This document shows positions 26,171 to 32,431 of a DNA stretch of 33,699 nt, piece by piece. This DNA is from JAKVAV01 sp964635965. GTDB taxonomy: Bacteria > Bacteroidota > Bacteroidia > Flavobacteriales_D > Cryomorphaceae. The stretch's first letter is position 1. Each line of letters starts with the position of its first letter. Position numbers and translations under genes: made by a program. Location of the stretch: NCBI GenBank assembly GCA_964635965.1, contig CAZWQX010000027.1:1-33699 (forward strand), given 5' to 3'. The notes under the pieces were generated by a model. The model was given only the letters and a program-made list of their open reading frames with translations. It made no database searches and was not told the origin of the DNA.

Positions 26171-26224
26171 CGGTCAATGTAGGTCCCCCACAGGGATGAT
26201 CCGCCACCGGCGGATCAATCCCAA
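26165..26224 (+). repeat. Structured 60-base repeat, copy 2
   Basis: This second copy lies 149 bases after the first. Its hairpin is GATCCGCC-ACC-GGCGGATC, one pair longer than in copy 1. The bases that follow (CCAAAGCCGATTTGATTC) resemble those after copy 1 (CCCAAGCAGAATTAATTC), as if a third unit begins and is lost. From 26225 to the gene end at 26445 I see no gene and only degraded repeat-like bases, such as AAATGCAGCGAAGCG at 26288. Confidence 0.88.
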
Positions 26225-26444
26225 AGCCGATTTGATTCAAAATCAGTTAATACTGCTTTGCGCTAAGAAAATTTACCGTAGCATTGCAAATGCAGCGAAG
26301 CGGGCACCCTTTACTCCTTTGTTCTTGACGTATACGCTTATACCGATTCTCAGTAGCTGAAACCTGTACTCAGTGATCAATTTCGCTGGTCAATGATCAG
26401 TTTATGAGTTCTTATGTGAAAGGACAATAATCCAAAAATATGCG

Positions 26445-26984
26445 CTAGGCGGCTAGCTTGATGTGGTTTGGTGAATCTGAAATTTCAGGTAAGTAAAAAA
26501 CAGAATTGATACTTCGAAGAAACTTCTTCTGAATTACTTTAAAACCAAAAAGTGCAGTCAGAAGAGGTTTAAAGAAAACTCGGAAAGATACATCGTGCTG
26601 TCCCATAATGTATTCCAGAGTTGCTTCATTCAATTCTTTCTTAAGTTCACTATAAAAAGGATCTTCTTTAACCTCACCTTCCAATCTGTGATAGAATTTC
26701 ATAAATTCTTCATTGTCATTGTATTTCATCCAATGCAGAACAATACTAAACAAAGTGATAGAGTAGGCATTCGATACAGCCTTCGAAATTGATTTATCGT
26801 AATATGAAAATTTCCAATCTTTCGAGTCAATCTTTCCAGAAATAGCCTCTTTTCGAAGCTGGTCTCTCAACGTGTAGAGGCGGTACTTGAATGCCAACTC
26901 GGCTTTTCGCTGTCCATAATTTCTCCAAATAACAAGAAGAATCAGGATTAAAATTAAACTAGAAACGGCGAATTGAAATAACAT
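26445..26984 (-). CDS. Small membrane protein of unknown function
   Basis: I do not recognise this 179-residue protein. It has one strong N-terminal membrane helix (about 5-20, LILILILLVIW) followed by a largely helical, charged soluble part (about 25-165), including FKYRLYTLRDQLRKEA and KFYHRLEGEVKED, and no catalytic motif. The topology suggests an inner-membrane anchor with a cytoplasmic helical domain. Its ATG lies 9 bases after the stop of the upstream gene for a two-helix membrane protein, so the two form an operon. Codon use and base composition look more AT-rich than in the surrounding core genes, which suggests an accessory origin. Confidence 0.7.
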   Translation of the reverse strand: MLFQFAVSSLILILILLVIWRNYGQRKAELAFKYRLYTLRDQLRKEAISGKIDSKDWKFSYYDKSISKAVSNAYSITLFSIVLHWMKYNDNEEFMKFYHRLEGEVKEDPFYSELKKELNEATLEYIMGQHDVSFRVFFKPLLTALFGFKVIQKKFLRSINSVFYLPEISDSPNHIKLAA

Positions 26985-26993
26985 AATGTTCAG

Positions 26994-27359
26994 CTATTGA
27001 TTACTAGAATTTAACTCAGTATTCCCAAGGAGCATCTGCTGGAGGTCACTTTTTTCTTGACCAATTCGGTTATTTTCGTCCTTCCTCATTTTTAACAGTC
27101 TTCTGAAATGAAAATTTTGAATGACGAACATTGCTACAGTTCCTATAATGATAAAGTAACAATATACATGCCGTTCTGATTTTAGCAAAAACCAATTATC
27201 AATAAACTCTTTTTTCTGAGCGTCATCAGAATACCAAACGAAGAAAAGAACTAAACACAAAACAATAAAGCACAAAATGCCTATGGTTTTGATCACCCAC
27301 GTTAAGGCTTTTATAAGATCAAAACTTGGGGTATTGTCGTTTTCTGCTTTCTGAGTCAT
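26994..27359 (-). CDS. Two-helix membrane protein of unknown function
   Basis: I do not recognise this 121-residue protein. It has two predicted membrane helices (about 19-44, IKTIGILCFIVLCLVLFFVWY, and 68-85, CYFIIIGTVAMFVIQN) joined by a short loop, and a C-terminal coiled-coil-like charged tail (LLKMRKDENNRIGQEKSDLQ). Both ends are predicted on the same, cytoplasmic, side. It is the first gene of a two-gene minus-strand operon and has its own promoter-like sequence. The pair could be an envelope helper or part of a defence or competition module, but nothing in the sequence shows this. Confidence 0.65.
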   Translation of the reverse strand: MTQKAENDNTPSFDLIKALTWVIKTIGILCFIVLCLVLFFVWYSDDAQKKEFIDNWFLLKSERHVYCYFIIIGTVAMFVIQNFHFRRLLKMRKDENNRIGQEKSDLQQMLLGNTELNSSNQ

Positions 27360-27401
27360 TTTCTAGGTAACCCTATTGTTATAAGCCCAATCTTACTAGT
27401 T

Positions 27402-27431
27402 CAAAGATATGTAGACAATTTTTAACGCAAT
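27402..27431 (-). promoter_or_regulatory. Promoter of the two-gene membrane protein operon
   Basis: Reading the minus strand, ATTG (27428-27431) and TATCTTTG (27402-27409) are 18 bases apart; the second box matches TAnnTTTG exactly. The start codon at 27359 is about 40 bases further on. Confidence 0.6.
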
Positions 27432-27440
27432 CTACTCATT

Positions 27441-27551
27441 TCACAACCTCAAATTCGTCTTTTCTTGGAAGTTTAGGTACTGCAAATCGAAGTCGGCTAC
27501 TTCGTTTTCCGCTTGGATGTTTGCGATGGCATCAGACACGTTTGAGAGAAT
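27441..27551 (-). pseudogene. Possible remnant of a protein-coding gene
   Basis: On the minus strand a 36-codon open stretch reads SDAIANIQAENEVADFDLQ and then YLNFQEKTNLRL before a stop. The sequence is amphipathic and protein-like, with balanced composition unlike random AT-rich DNA, but there is no convincing start (a TGA lies just upstream; GTG at residue 5 is the only candidate). It looks like the C-terminal end of a lost gene. I cannot name the family. The rest of the gap 27360-27761 holds no other gene that I can see. Confidence 0.3.
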
Positions 27552-27761
27552 TCAGTCTATTAAAGCTATGGATGGAGGGTGAATATTTTTAACTCAGTCA
27601 AGATGAATTTGCGAGTTAATAATTTTATAACATTACAATTGCCATATTTATGAATTCAGTTTTTAAACTCACATTGAGTGGACGATGGATCCGACAGTTC
27701 TATTCTCGAACGGGGAGCTGAAAACGTTACAGAGTAAGCAACAATTTCAATAGCATCAATC

Positions 27762-28454
27762 ATGTTAAATAGAAAAGTTATGCCAATTTGTTTGGCCTTA
27801 GGAATGCTTTTTGCCAGTTGTTCAAAAGAAAAGTTGGATTCACCAAATCAATCTGACACACCTTCAAAAGCAGGTCAAGAAGCGTCAAAAAGCACCTATA
27901 CAGATGAAGAAAAAATAGCTATGGCCGGGAATATTAAGAAAATTACTTATGTATCCGGTACAATTTATGACGTAGATTTTTATGGAGGTACGGCTACCTA
28001 CAATACAGAAGTTACTGATTTTTACACTGATTCTCTGATTGTACTTATTATTGATGATGGCACAACCAAATCCACTTCAACACTTGATATACTAAATGAT
28101 AAACTGGACATTCAAAATGATGCTGTTTACAATTTTAGTTCATTGGATAACGATTCACTTCATTCAGGTTCGAGCGTACTTTTCAGAGTAACACTTGGAC
28201 TAATTTCTCATCACATGGAGACTCCTAGAACAACTGCGAATTTCAATAATAATGGCAGTTCGGATGTGGTTCCTGATAATCTGGTGGGTGCAAATTGTTT
28301 CTGGTGCACTGAATATGAGACTGATCACTCCATAGGTGCTGGTTTATGTACCACGATTGCAACCCCATACTTTTTCTGGTTTGAAGGTGATTCATACCAG
28401 TGTGGAGATGCATATCCATGTGGACACGCACCAGACCCTGAAGATGAATGTTAA
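27762..28454 (+). CDS. Six-cysteine lipoprotein of unknown function
   Basis: A 230-residue exported lipoprotein. The N-terminus (MPICLALGMLFASC) contains a lipobox with the lipidated Cys at about residue 20, followed by SKEKLD, whose charge could favour surface exposure. The middle (about 45-150) is predicted beta-rich with no known motif. The C-terminal 55 residues hold six cysteines (CFWC, then LC, QC, PC and EC), an even number that suggests three disulfides outside the cytoplasm. It is followed after 19 bases by a regulatory-like domain protein on the same strand, so the two probably form an operon. Function is not recognised. Confidence 0.75.
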   Translation: MLNRKVMPICLALGMLFASCSKEKLDSPNQSDTPSKAGQEASKSTYTDEEKIAMAGNIKKITYVSGTIYDVDFYGGTATYNTEVTDFYTDSLIVLIIDDGTTKSTSTLDILNDKLDIQNDAVYNFSSLDNDSLHSGSSVLFRVTLGLISHHMETPRTTANFNNNGSSDVVPDNLVGANCFWCTEYETDHSIGAGLCTTIATPYFFWFEGDSYQCGDAYPCGHAPDPEDEC

Positions 28455-28473
28455 AATCAATTTCATTTGAACT

Positions 28474-29283
28474 ATGAGACTATCACTTTTTATTGTGTCA
28501 ATCTTTTTGACAATAGAATTATCATGTCAGTCAAATGAAAGGATAGTTCTGATAGACCAAATTAGTAGTGATCCTGTGCCCTATGCTACCATAGGGGCGG
28601 GGTCATTATCAATTTTCTCAGATCATAATGGGTATTTTTCATCTGACCTGATAAAAAGTGATCATATCACTATTTCACGGTTAGGATATAAGGAATTAAA
28701 GCTTCTTTCATCTGAAATTACTGACACCATCAGACTTGCTCCATCTCCATTCATTTTAGGTACTGTGGAAATTAGAGCTACTGAAAAGAGAATGGAGGCA
28801 GGTTTTCATGACATGAAAACGTATGGCCGAACATCAGGGAGAATAACCCAAGGTGTAGGGGTAGAAATCAAGGATATACCAAAAGATGTTCTGATTTCTA
28901 AGGTGTTCGTCCACACCAAGGGAAATAAAAAGGGTGACAAATATCTTGTCAGTTTCTTTTCAATCGATTCCGTCGGACTGCCAGGAGAACTATTGTATGT
29001 TCAAGAATATCGAAGCCCGAACGGGAGGAATCAATTATCTATTCTAATAGAGAATAGACTCAAAGTTGACAACGAAGTTATTGTTGTATTCGACTGGGTT
29101 TCTGACAGCGATAATAATAAGGAAGCAAAGGATTACTCCGGTGTGAGGATGACCAATCAGATAAATGAATCTCAGTCATTTCTGTATGCAAAAGTCTACA
29201 ACAAATGGATCAGGTTCGAGATTGAAGAGTCTATTGGTTTTCATTGGAATTACAAAATTGGTATAGAGTATATTGAGAATTGA
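28474..29283 (+). CDS. Exported carboxypeptidase-regulatory-like domain protein
   Basis: A 269-residue protein with a signal peptide (about 1-18, ending IELSC; this could also be a lipobox). Residues about 22-95 form a CarboxypepD_reg-like domain (LIDQISSDPVPYATIGAGS, then DHNGYFSSD and ISRLGYKELKLLS). The remaining 170 residues are beta-rich (SKVFVHTKGNKKGDKYLVSF) and resemble the C-terminal domain of other uncharacterised Bacteroidota envelope proteins; I know no function. It lies 19 bases after the six-cysteine lipoprotein and is probably cotranscribed with it, which suggests the two act together at the outer membrane. Confidence 0.75.
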   Translation: MRLSLFIVSIFLTIELSCQSNERIVLIDQISSDPVPYATIGAGSLSIFSDHNGYFSSDLIKSDHITISRLGYKELKLLSSEITDTIRLAPSPFILGTVEIRATEKRMEAGFHDMKTYGRTSGRITQGVGVEIKDIPKDVLISKVFVHTKGNKKGDKYLVSFFSIDSVGLPGELLYVQEYRSPNGRNQLSILIENRLKVDNEVIVVFDWVSDSDNNKEAKDYSGVRMTNQINESQSFLYAKVYNKWIRFEIEESIGFHWNYKIGIEYIEN

Positions 29284-29349
29284 TGACTTCAACAGGATCA
29301 GAATTATATATGTATGTCTAATAAACCCTGAATTACTACTAAGCGAAGT

Positions 29350-29367
29350 CTGCCTGTCGTCAGGCAG
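29350..29367. repeat. Short palindromic element (CTGCCTG-TCGT-CAGGCAG)
   Basis: A perfect 7-bp stem with loop TCGT. It is followed by an imperfect inverted pair, ATTTCACGCCGCG (29371-29383) with GCGGAGCGAGAAAT (to about 29412), and then by TAACTGA/TCAGAAGTTA (29419-29446). Together they make 29340-29450 a cluster of hairpins resembling REP-type intergenic repeats. The shared AAATGCAGCGRAGCG also occurs at 26288. Confidence 0.6.
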
Positions 29368-29492
29368 GCGATTTCACGCCGCGCAGCAAGTAAATGCAGC
29401 GGAGCGAGAAATAATTAATAACTGATCATGATCCGGTCAGAAGTTACTGATGAACTTTTAATTTTTCGGATTCTAATAGTTTTTTGAACTTT

Positions 29493-29541
29493 GACTACCG
29501 ACTACCGACTACCGACTACCGACTACCGACTACCAACTACG
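29493..29541. repeat. Seven-base tandem repeat (GACTACC)
   Basis: Six perfect copies of GACTACC (29493-29534) and one degenerate AACTACG, followed by two copies of GCCACGA at about 29548-29561. It fills much of the convergent gap 29284-29578 beside the stop codon of the T9SS thioredoxin-like gene. An open frame across it (TTDYRLP repeats) is an artefact of the repeat. Confidence 0.92.
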
Positions 29542-29578
29542 AACCAGCCACGAGCCACGAGCCACAATCAACGAATAA

Positions 29579-30358
29579 CTACTCCACAAAAAACCGCTTC
29601 GTCACCGAGCCATTCTTTGTTTGAATCTGAAAAAGATAAATTCCCGTTTTCAGCGGGTCAATTGGAATTGAGGAAGATTGAAAATCGTTTAATTGCTGTA
29701 GGGATTGTCCCGTGATGGCAAAAACCGTCACCCGAACGAGGTCCTCGTGCTTCTGGATGTTGAGCACTCCCGTGTTTGCATCAAAGTAGATAGAACCCAA
29801 ATCGACTTCTTCGTTAGTCGACAGAGCAGCTTGGCATTCTCCCACCTTTTCATAGATTTCCGCTTCCAATTCGTAAGTGAAAATTCGTTCGGATATCCGA
29901 TCGGGACAAACTTTGAAAATCAACGGGTAACCAATCACGTCGTAGTCGTCAAATACCCCACGGTCCGGATCTTCCACATCAAAAATAGGGTAGGGTGTTC
30001 CTTCTAACCAGTTTCCTTGCGTCACCCAAGGTGGACCATCTCCTTTGAAGGCATTGTGGTTATTCCACTGGTCGTGTTCCAAGGCCAACACCATTAATTC
30101 GTCTGCGCTTTCGGGGCCGTAGTTGTTATAAAGATTCTTTAAGCGGTTGGTTTGGTGGTAACTCCAGCAAGAAGGACAATGAGCGGCAAATACCTCAATG
30201 ATCACGGTTTTTCCCTCATCGAGGTAGTCGTAAAGTGTGTGCTCTATTCCTTCGTAATCAGTTAATGTGAAGTTGGGAGCAATACTTCCATCGGGGAGTT
30301 GGGCATTAGCGATCAGGCTAAAACTCATTAAGGCTAAAAGCAGAAACTTAATTCGCAT
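29579..30358 (-). CDS. Secreted thioredoxin-like protein with T9SS type A sorting domain
   Basis: A 259-residue exported protein. A signal peptide (1-20, ending IANAQ) is followed by a TlpA/AhpC-like thioredoxin fold (about 21-170) with PNFTLTDYEG and the redox pair CPSC (Cys61 and Cys64). The C-terminal 70 residues (VLNIQKHEDLVRVTVFAITG through SVTKRFFVE) form a T9SS type A sorting signal. It should act outside the cell or at the surface, reducing or oxidising thiols of other secreted proteins. TlpA-like proteins with a T9SS tail are uncommon enough to note. A promoter-like sequence precedes it. Confidence 0.85.
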   Translation of the reverse strand: MRIKFLLLALMSFSLIANAQLPDGSIAPNFTLTDYEGIEHTLYDYLDEGKTVIIEVFAAHCPSCWSYHQTNRLKNLYNNYGPESADELMVLALEHDQWNNHNAFKGDGPPWVTQGNWLEGTPYPIFDVEDPDRGVFDDYDVIGYPLIFKVCPDRISERIFTYELEAEIYEKVGECQAALSTNEEVDLGSIYFDANTGVLNIQKHEDLVRVTVFAITGQSLQQLNDFQSSSIPIDPLKTGIYLFQIQTKNGSVTKRFFVE

Positions 30359-30362
30359 AACT

Positions 30363-30394
30363 GCAAGTTAGTCTTCTTGATGTCGATAATCAAA
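30363..30394 (-). promoter_or_regulatory. Candidate promoter of the T9SS thioredoxin-like gene
   Basis: On the minus strand TTTG (30391-30394) and TAACTTGC (30363-30370) are 20 bases apart, close to the Bacteroidota pattern with mismatches in the second box. The start codon at 30358 follows almost at once, giving a very short leader. Confidence 0.42.
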
Positions 30395-30398
30395 ACCT

Positions 30399-30770
30399 TT
30401 ACACATGTTGATCGACGAGTATTGTATTCCCATCAGGATCAACCACCATAAAATTCGCCGGGCCTTGTGAACCTTCACTAATGGGTTCACCCGAATCAAT
30501 TCCTCTTGCCTTAAGTTCTGATTGGATATTTCGGATGTCGTCGTAATTATCCAACGTATTGGCATTTTGATCCCACCCCGGATTAAACGTAAGGATATTG
30601 TTTTCGAACATTCCTTGGAAAAGACCAATTATCGTGTCGCCATTTTTCATGATGAGATAGTTTTGGTCGATATTACCTGCAAACACCGTAAATCCCAGTT
30701 TTTGGTAGAATTCTTTGGATGCGTGAATATCTTGTACGGCAAGACTGACTGAAAAAGCTCCTAGTTTCAT
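30399..30770 (-). CDS. VOC family (glyoxalase/bleomycin-resistance-like) protein
   Basis: A 123-residue protein with the paired beta-alpha-beta-beta-beta modules of the VOC superfamily: FSVSLAVQDIHASKEFYQKLGF (start of module 1) and the closing FMVVDPDGNTILVDQH (module 2). Members bind metals or small molecules, or act as isomerases or dioxygenases. The first usual metal ligand is not obvious here, so a specific reaction cannot be assigned. It is cytosolic and single-domain sized. It lies 40 bases before the T9SS thioredoxin-like gene on the same strand, which has its own candidate promoter, and diverges from the second VOC gene at 31079. Confidence 0.85.
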   Translation of the reverse strand: MKLGAFSVSLAVQDIHASKEFYQKLGFTVFAGNIDQNYLIMKNGDTIIGLFQGMFENNILTFNPGWDQNANTLDNYDDIRNIQSELKARGIDSGEPISEGSQGPANFMVVDPDGNTILVDQHV

Positions 30771-30838
30771 TGAAAGGTAGTTTCTATGAAATTAGTGCAT
30801 TTTGATAGAACGTGCTGATGAAATCTTAAGCTAAACAC

Positions 30839-30868
30839 AAAAACCTCCGCTCGTGTGCGGAGGTTTTT
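30839..30868. terminator. Bidirectional terminator-like hairpin in a divergent gap
   Basis: AAAAACCTCCGC (30839-30850) pairs perfectly with GCGGAGGTTTTT (30857-30868) around the loop TCGTGT, with a T-run on each strand. It should terminate in both directions. It stands between two genes that read away from each other (starts at 30770 and 31079), where no terminator is expected. The rest of the 308-base gap holds only scattered GTCAATT-like motifs and the inverted repeat at 31040. Confidence 0.75.
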
Positions 30869-31039
30869 GCTTGTTTGTAATAGTTATCTCATTGACTTAA
30901 CCAGGGTTATATGTCAAATTGATTAACCCGCAATTTCGTGCATTCCCTCGCCAAAGTCAATTTTTCCTGAATTAAGTATCTTGATTTACGTGTTCTGTTT
31001 TAGAAATCCTTAACGAATTTGAATTGTCAATTAATCAGA

Positions 31040-31064
31040 GTTTTCTCAACTTGAACGAGAAAAC
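31040..31064. promoter_or_regulatory. Inverted repeat, possible operator
   Basis: GTTTTCTC (31040-31047) and GAGAAAAC (31057-31064) are perfect 8-base inverted arms around a 9-base spacer, ending 14 bases before the ATG of the VOC gene at 31079. The spacing between arm centres is about 17 bases. It could be an operator or a hairpin in the leader; neither is proved. Confidence 0.4.
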
Positions 31065-31078
31065 CAATTGACCTCGAA

Positions 31079-31507
31079 ATGACCAAAGCAAATGTTTATT
31101 TAACCTTCGATGGTAGCTGTCGCGAAGCTTTCAATCTCTATCAATCCGTTTTTGGTGGAAAATTTAATTTCATTGGAACTTTTGCGGAAATGCCCGAACA
31201 AGAAGGGGCCCCTCCACTCTCTGAAGAAGATAAAAAGCGTATTATGCATGTCAGTCTTCCACTGGGGGAAGGGAGTGCCTTAATGGGGAGTGATACCTTT
31301 CCTGGAATGACCTTGAATAGAGGTAATGACTGCTCAGTTATGATTCATGCCAATACCAAGGAGAAAGCGGATCATTTCTTCAAAGGACTTTCCGAAGGAG
31401 GAGAAATAGAAATGCCAATGCAAGATACCTTTTGGGGTTCTTACTTTGGGTCTTTTCGCGATAGATATGGCATTCGTTGGATGATCAGCTTCGGACAAGA
31501 GACCTGA
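31079..31507 (+). CDS. VOC family protein, PhnB-like
   Basis: A 142-residue protein of the PhnB/DUF-type VOC family. It shows TFDGSCREAFNLYQSVFGGK (about 9-28), the MHVSLPLGEGSALMGSD strand pair (about 58-74), and the C-terminal DTFWGSYFGSFRDRYGIRW (about 118-136), which is characteristic of the PhnB-like group. These are cytosolic homodimers of uncertain activity, often encoded beside small regulators. An inverted repeat lies just upstream. It ends 2 bases before the convergent small-gene cluster. Confidence 0.87.
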   Translation: MTKANVYLTFDGSCREAFNLYQSVFGGKFNFIGTFAEMPEQEGAPPLSEEDKKRIMHVSLPLGEGSALMGSDTFPGMTLNRGNDCSVMIHANTKEKADHFFKGLSEGGEIEMPMQDTFWGSYFGSFRDRYGIRWMISFGQET

Positions 31508-31509
31508 CC

Positions 31510-31746
31510 TCAGTCGAAATACAATGCTTCGACATCGCTTTTCACGGTAACGGGAAAACCCCTTTCCGAGAGTGATTGCTTCATTTCAAGAGCTGTCTCA
31601 CGATCTGCTTCAAGTGTGAAGTAGAAATTGTCGTTTTCGAAATCTTTCTTTGGTTCTTCCTCAAAATCGAAGAGAATTCTCATTTCTGTTGAAGCGGTCT
31701 TCATGGCTCCTACAGTGGGTGCGATATGAAAAATCAGTCGTATCAT
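31510..31746 (-). CDS. Small hypothetical protein
   Basis: I do not recognise this 78-residue protein. It is acidic (FDFEEEPKKDFENDN) with alternating hydrophobic strands and a C-terminal ALEMKQSLSERGFPV segment that looks like a helix followed by a strand, suggesting a small alpha-beta fold. Its start overlaps the end of the preceding gene by 4 bases, so translation is probably coupled. It is the last gene of a three-gene minus-strand cluster and may bind a partner from that cluster. Confidence 0.6.
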   Translation of the reverse strand: MIRLIFHIAPTVGAMKTASTEMRILFDFEEEPKKDFENDNFYFTLEADRETALEMKQSLSERGFPVTVKSDVEALYFD

Positions 31747-32018
31747 TCACTGGTTTTTTCGTGGTTCTTTGTTAGTTCAGTTGTGGTTTCGGCGCGCGAA
31801 GATAATCCCAAATAAAGACTGCTGGAAACTTTGAAATGCTTTAATAGCTCTCCCTCTTTTCCCATTTCATAAATCATTACTATCCAATAACCTTTTCGGT
31901 ATGCTCTTTTGAGTTTTACGGATCTACCGCGCCTTTCATTTTTGCTCAGTTTAGGATCAAATTCCCATCCATCAGCTATTAAGCTTTCAGGAGTAATCAG
32001 TCCTTTTTTGGGCTTCAT
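31743..32018 (-). CDS. Small basic hypothetical protein
   Basis: I do not recognise this 91-residue protein. The N-terminal half is basic (KLSKNERRGRSVKLKRAYRK) with ITPESLIADGWEFDP ahead of it, and the second half contains a hydrophobic strand-like YWIVMIYEMG. The basic region could contact nucleic acid, but there is no recognised motif. It starts 1 base after the stop of the preceding gene and overlaps the next by 4 bases, so it is the middle of an operon. Confidence 0.6.
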   Translation of the reverse strand: MKPKKGLITPESLIADGWEFDPKLSKNERRGRSVKLKRAYRKGYWIVMIYEMGKEGELLKHFKVSSSLYLGLSSRAETTTELTKNHEKTSE

Positions 32019-32019
32019 C

Positions 32020-32259
32020 TTAGTTCGAAAGTTCCCGTTGGTCGGGTTGAAGAGAGGATAATATTCTCGTGGCGATCGGCAAGTCGGAAATAGCCGCTTT
32101 TAAATCGCTCAGTTTTTTACGACAAGAAAAGCTAACCTCCAGATAAGGAGAATCTTGTGGCGTAGAGATTCTTATTTTTCCAACGCAGCCCTTCGAGCGT
32201 TTGATAAACGAAATGGCATCCGAGTAGGAATATGCCTGAAATTTGTAGCGTGACATCAT
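32020..32259 (-). CDS. Small hypothetical protein
   Basis: I do not recognise this 79-residue protein. It begins MMSRYKFQAYSYSDAISFIKRS and has two cysteines (Cys25 and Cys46), with a predicted strand-helix arrangement (YLEVSFSCRKKLSDLKAAIS). The first gene of the three-gene cluster, it probably carries the cluster's promoter, although I see no clear -7 box. No known function is recognised. Confidence 0.58.
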   Translation of the reverse strand: MMSRYKFQAYSYSDAISFIKRSKGCVGKIRISTPQDSPYLEVSFSCRKKLSDLKAAISDLPIATRILSSLQPDQRELSN

Positions 32260-32281
32260 AGCATCTTCAGAGAGGTGAAAC

Positions 32282-32428
32282 GTGAAATTATTTCATTATA
32301 CGGAAGAAGTCAATTTTAGGTTCAATTATTTACTAATCGACTATGAAAAACAGCGCTCAATCGATAAAATAATGCAGTCGATCGAATTATTAGGCGATTA
32401 TGAAGCTATTATTTCGCGCGAATTCTAA
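32282..32428 (+). CDS. Possible 48-codon small protein
   Basis: A GTG at 32282 opens a 48-residue frame (VKLFHYTEEVNFRFNYLLID, then YEKQRSIDKIMQ and SIELLGDYEAIISREF) ending in TAA at 32428. An AGAGG at 32271 is well placed as a Shine-Dalgarno sequence, and a TGA just upstream fixes this start. The composition is protein-like. It ends 3 bases before the convergent nuclease, as other convergent genes here do. It could still be chance. Confidence 0.35.
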   Translation: MKLFHYTEEVNFRFNYLLIDYEKQRSIDKIMQSIELLGDYEAIISREF

Positions 32429-32431
32429 CCC

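Noticed and set aside
29491..29715. Open frame with TTDYRLP repeats
   Set aside because: It is produced by translating the seven-base array and then the antisense of the thioredoxin-like gene.
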